DNA of 64,000 nucleotides from assembly GCA_035578155.1 (NCBI GenBank), contig JAPWDM010000009.1:3818001-3882000 (forward strand), written 5' to 3'. The notes beneath the pieces are model-generated. The model was not told where the DNA came from. It did not search any database and worked only from the letters and a program-made list of their open reading frames with translations. The DNA comes from Brachynemurus nebulosus. Lineage: Eukaryota > Arthropoda > Insecta > Neuroptera > Myrmeleontidae. The translations under genes and the position numbers were made by a program. Positions 48,197 to 58,275 of this stretch are shown piece after piece. How positions within the stretch are numbered: the first letter of the stretch is position 1; each line of letters starts with the position of its first letter.

Positions 48197-51100
48197 ATGC
48201 CAGAATTACCAGAAACAATGTACTGTTCCCAGCAAATTCACATTCCACCAATGTTTCCATATATTCTTCGGCAATATGCAAAAGCGGCCATTAAAACGCA
48301 ACCTTTAGATCTATTAAGGTAGTATTCAAAGGTTTCGTGATTTTCGCACTTCAAATAATAAAATTTGAAAATTTTTTTTCAGATGGTCTTGTCATTATTT
48401 TCGCGCATTAAGTCTCAACGCTGAAACACCAACAAAAAAACGTATCGAATACCCAGAACCGAAAAATTATATGGGATTAACTCCTGGTTTTCTGAAAGTT
48501 CTTGTAAGACAGGTGAGTTTCGTTAATCCTAGAAAAGACACTTGAGGCTTGACAGAAGTCAATTTATTTTTGTATTCTTTCACAAATTCCTGTTTTTCCC
48601 CTTAAGGACCCACAAAAAATATAAAATATTCGCTAGACCGGTTTCGGCTACTTTTGTAGCCCTCTTCAGTACTTATATTTTATGCTACTGAATATTATTT
48701 ATATTTTTTGTGAGTCCTTAAGAGGAAAAACTTTATTATTATGTATAATCGAGCCCACAGTACGGCTCAATATAATGATTTAACGATCCTTTTATGTGAT
48801 TTTCTAGGGTTAAATATTTTTTTTTATTTGAAAAATACGAGGGAACAACACGTTTTCTTTACAGGTCGGAAATAATCCCACTATAAATGTCAATTATTTG
48901 CAATTGTTACAAAAATGGGACGGAATATGCTTGCGGGAAGAAAATCTTATCAAAATATTACTTACAGGTCGTTTTACTTGCGCCACAGAGATTCCTTGGT
49001 ACAAATTTATTGCAGTTTGTGTCGGCTATTTAACCGAGGTAATTTGACGTGTAATTTAAGGGGGTATTCTAGTCTAGAGGCTCGCTTGTGAGGTGATTTT
49101 ACGGGCGTAATAAAAAAAAGCAGTAAACATTTTAGTATCCATTTTTTTTAAGTTTTTTATTGATATTTAAAGAGTATAAAAATGTATAAAAATTTTTAAA
49201 AAAATTCAAAATTGAAATCGGTACAGGCCGGCAAAGTGGGGATTCAAAATAAAAAGGTGTCTTCTGGTTGACGTGATTCCAGCCCTCCCGGTGACCTGAA
49301 ACATACAATTTTAGTTAATTCTTAACAAACAAGGATGTAGAATTAGTTGGACGTAACCGATTTGAAAAAATACATTTTTTTACAAAATGGCGTCCATTTA
49401 ATAAAGAAAATCATTTTTCGCCTCCTTTTTTCAACTTTGGAAATTTTTTAAAAATAGTAAAAAAAATAATTTAAAAACCTCTACGTCGGACCAATTTTGA
49501 TAGTATTAAGGAGGTCTGTACTAAATTTCAAGTCGAAAAAAGCAGTTTCGAGTAATTTATATTAAAAATTTGAATTTAACACTGAAAAGATACACAGTAC
49601 ACAGGGAAAAAATAACCATAACTCCGAAAATAATTCGAATTTTCGTAAATCCTTTTAGAGGCTTATTCTTAAATGTCTAAACTTTGAAAATACGAAAAAA
49701 AGAAAAATCGATCTTTTCGAATTTTTAGACTAGAATACCCCCTTAATACGTTCACTGCTACTATATACGGACCCGTGTACATGATCGCACTAGTTACAAT
49801 ACGACAGAGCATGGATACGCACATGTCTATATCCAGTACTTGCAATATGGCGCTCAAAACAAAAGAAAATTTGAATTTTTTTTTTTAGAATTTGACACAA
49901 ACCATGATTCTAATTTGTCACACGTTGACCGAAGAACCGGACGGTGGCAGTGCAATGATTCCAGTTGATGTATTTTTGGATTTGTATAAATTTTTAGCCA
50001 TGCTAGATTGTTCGGGTACTTGGTTTGAGGTTGATACGTGGTTTGGTCCTTGTATACACAAGGAACGTCAACAATCTATACCAAAAGGTTTACTAGTGTT
50101 TCCTGAAACTTCCGCTCTCTTCCCAGTTTATCAAAATATATTGGCGACGACAACATTATCAACACTATCAGCAGTACCACCTGAATTTTCACAAAATGGT
50201 AAATTTGCCTTATAGTGGACTCCCTGGAATCCGACAAACTTTTGCAGAGCAATAAATTCCTACCAATTCCTTATTATTTGGTCACTTTTTGCCCAGAGGA
50301 TATCGAATTAGACAAGAGCCGGATTGCAAGCGGTCCACTGTATCTTTTTTTCACGTATTTTACTTTTTAACCCAGACTTTTACATTATATGGAACAGCAA
50401 CGGAAAGAAGTTCTTTCGAATTCCCTCAGAAATATGGTACGGTAAATATTCTGAGTTTATCAGGATTATAGCTCAACTCATTATGATTCAACGTGTTACA
50501 TACAGGGCTGGGGAAAATGGTTCATGGAAACCATTTAAAATAGAAAATGGTTTCCAAAAATGCATTTAAAATAGAAAATGGAAAATAACTATTTAAAATG
50601 GATTATAAAATTTAAAATGCTTTTTTGTACTTTATTTTTATTATTATTTATATTAATAAAAAAACTAAAGAAAATATCAAAAAGTTAAGAAATTAGGGCA
50701 GTCTTTTGAGAAAATTTTATAAAGTTTGTATGATATGAAAACAAAATTTAACTATTGACATATTATTACTCAAAAATATTGTAAAATTTAATTCAACCTT
50801 CATATTTTCAAATCTTACCTACGCTACAACTGCGACTTCTAAATTATGAAAATCATCTACTCGAAATACAAAAATATTTCTTATCGACGTGTCTTAAAGA
50901 TTACACAACTTGAGTCAGAAAAGTTTGACTTAGGAGAACTGCAACTCTAGTAACACATTTAACTCAAATGGCATTGCAACTTCAGTTATAAAAAATTTGA
51001 GTCAGTCAAGTCAAGTTACATTTAATTTACAATTTGTTAGACTTCAAGTCGTTCAATTCGAGTTTTATAATTTATTAATATATCATAAGTATCATACATA

Positions 51101-52284
51101 TACACATAAATTTGAGTATGCACGCATTTTCATTTTAAATGTAAAATGGATTTAAAATTTCATTTTAAATACAAAATAGAAAATACAAAATGCCTTGTTG
51201 TATTTTAAAAACATATTTAAAATGAAATCATTTTTAATAGTTCCCAGCCCTGGACTTACATATGATCATAACTCAACCCATTATGATTCAATGATAACTT
51301 AGGTTTAATTCGCAAAATTTGTGTTGCTTAATTTTCAAAACACAAACTGTCATATTTTTTGGAATGTCATTCTTATCTACTCATAATATTTTTTTCCAAA
51401 CAAAAAATGATTATTTCAAATTGTTACCACTTAGCTGTCAAACATCACTAGATGGCTAAACATCAAACCACGCCCCTATTTGATTTCCCAATACCAATTA
51501 ACGTGCGAACGCTTGGATCATAATAGGTTAAATTTATCTAAAATTTCGATTATATTTGTCACTTGAAGGAAAAAATGCTCCACAACTCTCTGAACAACAA
51601 GAAACGGAAATTAAAACCACAGATATGTCCGAAAAGTCATCCCCAACAAACGTCAGTGAACAAGAAAGCAACGAATCAGCACCATCAGCTCCACCGTCCG
51701 AACAAAATTTAGAGGAGGAAAACGAAGAGGGCGAAATTGTCGCTGCTGACGAATCAACTGAATCGTTCAAAAATGTTGCATTTGAATCTGAACCGCAGGC
51801 GGCGGACGACAACACCGACCACACGCAAAAGGATCAATTCAAAGCACTCTACGATCAATACGTAGATCACACCGGGCCGCAAGATGACAAATCGTTTTTG
51901 ACACGAAATCAACGTCATCTGCATCTGAATCGTTTCCTTCAAAGTATGCTCATTTCACCAAGTCTTTTAACGGAGAATATGTCAATGTTTGTCCCCGTGG
52001 ATGCTTCAAGTACACTATACACTATTTATCCACCGAAGAAATCAACTGAAGATGTCCAGCAACCGGAAGAACCGCAACTGATTCGGTACCAGATCGATGA
52101 AGTGATGGGAATTGGACCGGTTGTCGACAAGGAGACAATGGAATATTTTATCGAATATATTCAAGAAACCGCGAAAACTCAACATGGTATGATTATGCCG
52201 AGAAATCTGACACATTTTCAGTGTCCACCGATGGAAAATTTTGATTATGTGACAGAAAAAAAGAAAGAAGAGCTTGAAAATTAA
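48197..52284 (+). CDS. Ropporin-1-like protein (RIIa domain), five exons
   Basis: Coding exons 48197-48318, 48383-48512, 48865-49038, 49889-50198 and 51569-52284, all with GT..AG introns and matching phases, give about 483 residues. The start ATG has an in-frame TAA four codons upstream. Residues ~14-52 (PPMFPYILRQYAKAAIKTQP, then LDLLRWSCHYFRALS) form an RIIa-like dimerisation/docking helix pair as in ropporin and ROPN1L, which bind A-kinase anchoring proteins in the sperm fibrous sheath and radial spoke. Exons 3-4 carry the family body (LLQKWDGICLREENLIKILL, EIPWYKFIAVCVGYLTE, GGSAMIPVDVFLDLYKFLA). Vertebrate members have ~210-230 residues; this one adds an acidic Ser/Glu-rich linker (~246-331) before a C-terminal segment ending HGMIMPRNLTHFQCPPME. 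The last acceptor (after CACTTGAAG) has a weak pyrimidine tract. Family assignment is from memory of the sequences and fairly sure; function in this species is inference. Confidence 0.85.
48592..48731 (-). ncRNA. Hammerhead-ribozyme-like motif inside a foldback repeat, in ropporin-like intron 2
   Basis: On the minus strand CTGAAGA (48669-48663) is followed by an extra G, a six-pair stem GGCTAC-AAAA-GTAGCC, GAAA (48645-48642), the palindromic CCGG and then GTC-type TC, where a hammerhead would cut (after 48636). A stem I can be drawn from TA plus ATAAAATAT on one side and TA plus ATATTTTAT on the other, with an internal loop. The motif sits between 40-base inverted arms (48592-48630 and 48691-48731, TTAAGGAC(C/T)CACAAAAAAT). 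Minimal hammerheads with a short stem III are known from Penelope-like elements. The extra base before stem II departs from the consensus, so activity is unproven. Confidence 0.6.
49056..49746. mobile_element. TTAA-flanked transposon in ropporin-like intron 3 (GGGGGTATTCTAGTCTA ends)
   Basis: TTAA borders and exact 17-base inverted ends GGGGGTATTCTAGTCTA / TAGACTAGAATACCCCC. The 691-bp interior has no coding frame. It begins 17 bases after the exon 3 donor and ends 142 bases before exon 4, so nearly the whole intron is this element. Confidence 0.88.
50503..51252. mobile_element. hAT-type MITE in ropporin-like intron 4
   Basis: Ends CAGGGCTGGGGAAAATGG and AATAGTTCCCAGCCCTG. Subterminal arrays of ATTTAAAATNGAAAATGG-type units flank an AT-rich core. 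The flanks share TTACATA. Outside them CTCAACTCATTATGATTCAA recurs as CTCAACCCATTATGATTCAA, so the host sequence around the insertion was itself duplicated. Confidence 0.75.
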
Positions 52285-52322
52285 TTAAATTTCATGAAAA
52301 TGTTGTTTTTAAATTATTAGAA

Positions 52323-52328
52323 AATAAA
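52323..52328 (+). promoter_or_regulatory. Polyadenylation signal AATAAA of the ropporin-like gene
   Basis: AATAAA lies 39 bases after the stop codon, a normal distance for a short 3' untranslated region. Confidence 0.6.
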
Positions 52329-52429
52329 AGCGTTAAGAAAAACTAAAGTGTGTCTTTTATTTGACAGTTGGTACTTGCGAAAAAAACTTGCGATAAGTTT
52401 TCATACAGCAATAGATTTAAGATTTTGCT

Positions 52430-52960
52430 ATATCCTTATTTTGGTAAAAATTAACAAAATAGCTTAAAAAACCGATAATTCGCTTCCAGTTTTAACGTTC
52501 TATCATTTTAGTAAACTTGATGACGTCATCAAACTGCCAAATATTTTTTCTCAAATCAGACATTAATGAGGCGGGTTGAATTAGGACAATTAGTTAAATT
52601 AGGGTAATTTGGTTGTATATTTTCGATTTTTGTCATCAAAATGGCGAAGTTCCTTTTAAAAATATGACTGACTCGACAGACATCTTTTCTCTAGTGGTTT
52701 TACGTGCTTAGTTTTGCCAAAACTGAAAAGAACGACTTCCAAAACCTATAATTCCCAATTTCATCATTCTATCATTTTATTTACAGGTTTTAACGCCTAA
52801 ACAATTTTAATAAACTTGATGACGTCACCAAATTAAAAAAACTCATTTTTCTCAAACCAAACTTTGTAGAAGCGATTTAAGTTAGTTGAATTAGGATAAT
52901 TTGGGTGTGTATTTATTATCAATTTTTACCATCAAAATGAGAAAATTACGAAATATCTTT
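52430..52960 (+). repeat. Two tandem units of the TGACGTCA repeat, 299-base period
   Basis: TGACGTCA occurs at 52521 and 52820, inside matching contexts (TAAACTTGATGACGTCA, CTCAAA(T)C(A)AACTTT, TTAGG(A/G)(T/C)AATTTGG, CATCAAAATG). The unit also contains ATATGACTGACTCGACAGA, AAAGAACGACTTCCAAAACC and CTATAATTC phrases seen in the 35.8, 36.8 and 47.2 kb copies. Confidence 0.75.
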
Positions 52961-53028
52961 TAGAGATACAACTAAGTGTTTTATTTTGTTTCAATAAAAA
53001 TGAAAATGGCGACGCAAAGATTACGCTA

Positions 53029-53169
53029 GCGCCTCTGGTTTTTTAAAATTAGAAACTCTATCAAGTAAAAATTGTTGTAGGTATACGTTTAACTATCGAG
53101 AGAAATATGTATTATATAAATTATGTGCGGATTACTAGATACTAGTTCTAATTTTACCACCAGAGGCGC
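53029..53169. mobile_element. 141-bp MITE with GCGCCTCTGGT inverted ends
   Basis: GCGCCTCTGGTTTTTTAAAA then TTAGAA is mirrored by TTCTAATTTTACCACCAGAG then GCGC. No clear target duplication. Confidence 0.75.
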
Positions 53170-53961
53170 GACTGAGAATCATTGTATAAACGGGTTTTAA
53201 ATGTGAAATAAAACACATTTTTTCAATTGTTGCTCTTTTATAATACAGAAAATTTTTACTAATATTTTTTTTTTAATTTTTTATTATTTTTACAATAAAA
53301 ACACAAAACATAAAAGCCTCCAATCATGTTTCACAATCTTTGGTAAAAAATATACGTAATCTTTATCGAACAATTATTAATAAAACAAAGAATTACATAT
53401 ATTTCTTGAAAAATAGGACATTAATTTACTTACGTCATTCGTACGCTGTTAATCCTGTAAATCTATGTGAGTATCAGTCACTACAGTCACACTCTTTATA
53501 AAAGAAAACTAAAACCACCATCTAAAAAAAACTGTTTTCTAAAATTTATTTTGTATCCATTTCAACCAAAATAAACCAGTTTAATATTTAAATTGTTTAA
53601 CCCATTTGTGCCTAGTGAATTTATAATAGTGTGAACGAAAATCCATTATATAAGGTAATTGTTTTTAAATTTCGACATAAACGAGTCATCTAGTGTCAAA
53701 AATATAAAACAGTATCGATGATTTTCTAACGCAAATTCTCAGGAAACATAAAAAAACTGAATAATTATTTTATATTTCCATAATATACGAGGTTGTAATC
53801 TGAATTTACACGAGAAATATTTAGAAAGTCCCATACTGCGCTATCTTTCGTCGATTATTTAAAGATTGTTTGGTTTGTATCCTGGCTTTGTCGCTATTTC
53901 GGTTTTTTAGGCTGTTTTAAACTGTTTGACAACATCTGTAATTATTGAAATTACATTTTTA
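53170..53961. other. AT-rich intergenic, nothing recognised
   Basis: No gene or bounded repeat. TTAACCCATTTGTGCCTAGT at 53598 looks like a solo TTAA transposon end. Confidence 0.4.
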
Positions 53962-54386
53962 GGGTTCCGCACCTTAAGGGAGAAAACTAAACGGTTATAA
54001 AAATCACTCTCATGTCCGTCTCGTCACAAATGTTTTTCTCGAAAATTATGTAATGTAGAAATTTAAAATTTGACATAAAGTTTTGAATTAAAATGGGGGG
54101 TCTCCCCCAAATATTATGTGAGGTATTATTTGAAAGAACTACCTCTAATAATTCTAAAAATATTTTTGGCTCAGTGGTCTTAATGATATAGCTAAAAATT
54201 TGCGAGAAATGACCGTCCCTCCTAATTTCCTACAGTTAAAATTTGGATTTTAATAAAATCAGTATAGATATTGAGTCATTGTTTCAACGTACTGTAGTTG
54301 CTGAAGAAAATTAGTTTAGTCTACTGACGTGCTCACTATACGAAACCCTAATTGTACGAGTCCAACTCGCTCTTGGCCGATTTTTA
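53962..54386. repeat. Common insect dispersed repeat (GGGTTCCGCACC ... TTGGCCGATTTTT)
   Basis: Starts GGGTTCCGCACCTTAAGGGA and ends with ACGAGTCCAACTCGCTCTTG-GCCGATTTTT. This pair of phrases is familiar as the two ends of widespread arthropod repeat copies. Non-coding. Confidence 0.55.
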
Positions 54387-54650
54387 GCACTTGTAATCAC
54401 AGAACAAAATACGCTGACAACTGAGTGTGGCACACAGCTTCCTCGTACTCGTAAAAGACTTACAGTATTCTACCAAACACATATACAGTGAAATTATATT
54501 TTCGCCTTCAAGTTCATAAAAAATTGTTGTAACTCAAAATACTTAAAGGCTAAATTATAAAATAATAGCAAAAATATTTTAGAAACTAGCCCCCAAAATA
54601 GTTTAAAAATTTGAGCGAAGTGGGACTAGCAGTAAATAAGATATTGACAT

Positions 54651-54957
54651 TTAATGAGATTTCATGGTAGCGCCGTGGATACTATTACTTCGAATGTAAT
54701 GAAATTTGTAGGGGACCATCTAGGAACCAGACCGCATAATTTCTGACAATTTCATAAAAAACAATTGAATAGTTCAAAAGTTATGCCACTTGGTGCAATT
54801 TAGTATATTAATGGAATGACATGGTAGCGGCGTAGCTACCGTTACTCCGATTTCGATTAAATTCATAGGGAACCATCTAGGAACCAAACTGTATAATTTC
54901 TGAAAATTTCATGAAAAACAATCGAATAGTTCAGAAGTTATGCCACTTGGTGCAAAC
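54651..54957 (+). repeat. Tandem duplication (~155 bp x 2)
   Basis: TGG(A)ATGACATGGTAGC-type start, GACCATCTAGGAACCA or AACCATCTAGGAACCA, ATAATTTCTGA(C/A)AATTTCAT and GTTATGCCACTTGGTGCAA occur twice in order. It is followed by GACGAACAGACAGACCAGAC, typical of a retroposon-like tail. Confidence 0.8.
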
Positions 54958-55262
54958 TGGCGACACACAGACGAACAGACAGACCAGACGGACGGACAGA
55001 CACCAAACCAGAATTGTTCAGAAAGCTCTAAAACGTAAAATGTGCGTAAAAAATTTTATTTTGGAAGAAAAAAAATTTTTATTTTTCAAAAGTGATACAA
55101 TGCTTCCGCTACTTTAGTAGTCTCAGAAGCAAAATTAATGATCAAATCACCCACTGAAATACTTTCCTGCAAACAAGCTCTGACAGTAACGTACCGCGGT
55201 AAATTCAAAAAATATATAATAATTCTGTGATACGAGTTCACATATTTATTATTAACTATAAA

Positions 55263-55426
55263 GGAGTCTCCACATTCTCGCCGAGGTTGGACGAAACGAG
55301 AATGTAGAGGGTCATTTCGTTGTGTCTCGCGGTTGGTGTTTTAATGCTATTCATACGGCTGAGCCAACCTCAGCGAGGAACTCAACGAGGAACCTCGTCC
55401 AACCTCGGCGAGAATATGGAGACTCC
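55263..55426. mobile_element. 164-bp MITE with 32-base inverted ends
   Basis: GGAGTCTCCACATTCTCGCC then GAGGTTGGACGA is mirrored by TCGTCCAACCTCGGCGAGAA then TATGGAGACTCC with one mismatch. Style resembles PIF/Harbinger MITEs, but the target duplication is not clear. Confidence 0.82.
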
Positions 55427-55839
55427 TCAAAATTTGTGAAATAAGTGAAAAATCAGTAAAAGTTACAAAGGAGATTGCGTCAGAAAGCCATCGATACGCA
55501 TTTTTAAAACAAAAAAAAACAAATGTGCTAAAAATTACTACGATGTAAAAATACATATTTTACAAAATAACAGAGAAAGAGAAAAACATTTCATAAATAA
55601 GTACAACAAATTTAAAGTACATTTTACAAAAGTAAAAAAAAAAAAAAACTCAACAAAAAATATGTGTGTTTCATCTATACAAATAGTTTTTTTGAACAAA
55701 AACTTCGCTATTTTTAAGTTGATATTTTATATACTGTGTTCTGAAATAGAATAGGTTATGTTACCATTCACAATTTTTTTTTTGATTCAAATCAAAAATC
55801 TTTTCTATTTACAATAATTTAAAAATGGTAACACTGCCT

Positions 55840-56043
55840 CGTGTTCGATTTGTGGTATTAAAAAATTCCAGTGCATTTGCGCATGTGCATTACTAAACCG
55901 CGCGAACATATTAGCAAAAATTTAAATATATAACGTTTACAAGTTTCCAAATATGATAGTAAACGTCAAATAATTTGAATTTTTGTTTGCGCGGTTTAAT
56001 AGTGCACATGCGTGAGAATTTTTTATACCACGAATCGAACACG
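55840..56043. mobile_element. 204-bp MITE with ~75-base imperfect inverted arms
   Basis: CGTGTTCGATTTGTGGTATT, GCGCATGTGCATTACTAAAC and CGCGCGAACA on the left are mirrored by TTGCGCGGTTTAATAGTGCA, CATGCG, ATACCACGAATCGAACACG on the right. Confidence 0.8.
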
Positions 56044-57273
56044 GCCCTGTAATCCCAATCGTACAAAAAAATTCGTTAAATTCGTGCATCCGGTTACCGT
56101 ACTGCCATAAAACGCTGTGTCACTTATTTACAAAAAAAATTAATCACACAAAAAGATTGTTGATTTAAATTTTCATATATAAATATTAAACTAATAAATA
56201 ACTACATATATATTCGAAATTGTATACTTTCTAATTATTTCTACGAATTAAATATTTGTACTGAACCAATTTCAATAGATTTTAAGTTAACCGCAAACAT
56301 TTCAAATATGGCAACATTCAACTGTCACATAATTCGAAAAAAATAATTGCAAAATAATATCGAGAAATATTTTTTAAAAAAATTCTAACAAAAATATAAT
56401 TTATGTCAATATTTTTTTTTTAATAATTTTCTATCTCTGTCCGGCAGAATATTCCGATTAAAATACAATTTTTATTTTAAATTTTACATATAATTTATAC
56501 AAAAAATGTTTTAATATACATTTGAGCACTGAGTACTGAATAGAATAGAGGGAACGTACGACGCCATTAAACTAAACTATTCTGCTACGAGACTTTATTT
56601 GATTTAAAACACTTTTTGACATTTTTGACCTATCGGACCGCCATTAAACTCTGTCCTGTTCAATGTTCAGTGCCTTTGAAAATACCATAAATTATGTCTA
56701 CATCATAAACAAGTAATACCATCATATTTTTTTTCTTTTAATTAGAAAATTATTCTATGATTCTTATATTTTTTAAAATGACATCTTCATCTAGAAATTC
56801 TTTACAAATTTAATAATTTTGTGTAAATGACTAAAAATTTCTCGTATTATTTTGTAATAAAATATTTTGCAAATAAATTATTTTATACAATACATGGTCT
56901 CTTAATATAATTATTTGTGCTTACGACAGGGGGGGGGGGGATTAAAACAAATGAAAACTGCATGTTGGACTCTTAAAGTTCAAAAAATGTTCCAAAAATC
57001 GTTACAATTTAATATGTGTTTAGTATCAATATTGATTACTAGAGGGCATAAAGATCCCTTTCATAGAATTTTTATCGGAAAAGAGTTAGACTTGAAACAT
57101 TTAGTTTACACATTAATGGAATCTATGCAATGATCCCTAAATATATTTATGTAACCTCAAAAAAGTCGATATTATGATTTTCATGACGTTATCACTAAAA
57201 TATTCTATACTTAGAAACAAAAACTAGAAAACTGTTGAAAATCCTGCTCGAAGGACCAAAACTTGTTTTGGTA
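56044..57273. other. AT-rich intergenic, no supported gene
   Basis: A 72-codon frame at 56915-57133 has no recognisable similarity and begins in a GGGGGGGGGG run; not called. Confidence 0.45.
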
Positions 57274-57372
57274 ATATACGGGTAATTCTCTAACAATGGG
57301 AGCCACCCAACATAACTTCACAACATTTATGAGTTTTTGGGTGGCTCTCGTCACCAGAGAATTACCCATATA
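57274..57372. mobile_element. ~100-bp MITE with GGGTAATTCTCT ends
   Basis: TATACGGGTAATTCTCT and inner GGGAGCCACCCA are mirrored by TGGGTGGCTCTCG and AGAGAATTACCCATATA. Outer TA or TATA could be the target site. Confidence 0.75.
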
Positions 57373-57660
57373 CTAGAAGTTTCCCAGTTTTTGTCGAAAG
57401 ATAACCAGAAATATTGAAGGGACATTGACAGTTAACAATTACCAACTTTAACAATTAAATGTTTTTTTTTTATTTCTCCGATTTTTGTCAGTAAAACAGT
57501 CAAATTGTAAAAAAAAATTTTATCAAAACCTCGTAAATTAATTACAAATCTACGTCTAGGATTTTAATAAATATTTCTAAAACACTTTTATTATACTAAA
57601 TATACTAAAAAGGAATACAAATTTGTCAATTTTCACTTAAAATTCAGATATATTTTTACA

Positions 57661-57700
57661 AGCTAGCTTTTGATTGATTTCAAATCAATCGAAAGCTAGC
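57661..57700. repeat. Perfect-type hairpin, 19-base arms
   Basis: GCTAGCTTTTGATTGATTT and its complement (one mismatch) around a single C. Strand-symmetric, so it could form a hairpin in transcripts from either side. Confidence 0.85.
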
Positions 57701-57977
57701 TCGTAGAAATAATGTTATATAAATTGCCTATGTTGATAAGTTAAGTATCATCTGTCATGCATCCATTTTGATTTATCCAAAAAAAAAAAAAAATAAATAA
57801 ATAAAAATGTTTTCATTTGCTGTAATCGGAGAATAATTTCGCTCATACGTTTTTACAATTACATATAAAAATTTCTTGCAATTATCATTAAATATCAAAA
57901 TAAATCTTAAACCACGATCAAATATTGATTTTTGAAGAAGCAAAATATACAATAATTATGCTAAATTACTAACATCG

Positions 57978-57983
57978 TTTATT
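57978..57983 (-). promoter_or_regulatory. Candidate polyadenylation signal of the phosphatase gene
   Basis: TTTATT on the plus strand (AATAAA on the minus strand) about 290 bases past the stop. Another copy overlaps the stop codon itself (58275-58280), so the real site is uncertain. Confidence 0.35.
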
Positions 57984-58275
57984 TTTTTTAAAAAGAATCA
58001 ACCATGAGTTATATAAAAGAATTTATGGAAACGTGTCCAAGAACTTCCCAGTTCCGAACTGTTCCGTTTGTACTCATGGCCGTCAATTGTGACTAATTTC
58101 AATTCAAACTAACATCATACATAATTCATACTCACTGCGGTAGAGATGGACGTTGCCTTTTGTTTCTCATGCGCAACACTTGTTGTTTGCGCATGCGTAC
58201 TATCAACCACACCCATCACTACCGGGATCATATAGAGAGCGCTACGTATATTCATCCATAAATACTGAATCGACT

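Noticed and set aside
51534..51942. Minus-strand frames opposite the last ropporin-like exon
   Set aside because: Shadow frames of a well-supported plus-strand exon with matching splice phase.
56915..57133. 72-residue plus-strand frame
   Set aside because: Starts in a homopolymer G run, has no recognisable domain and no neighbouring exon.
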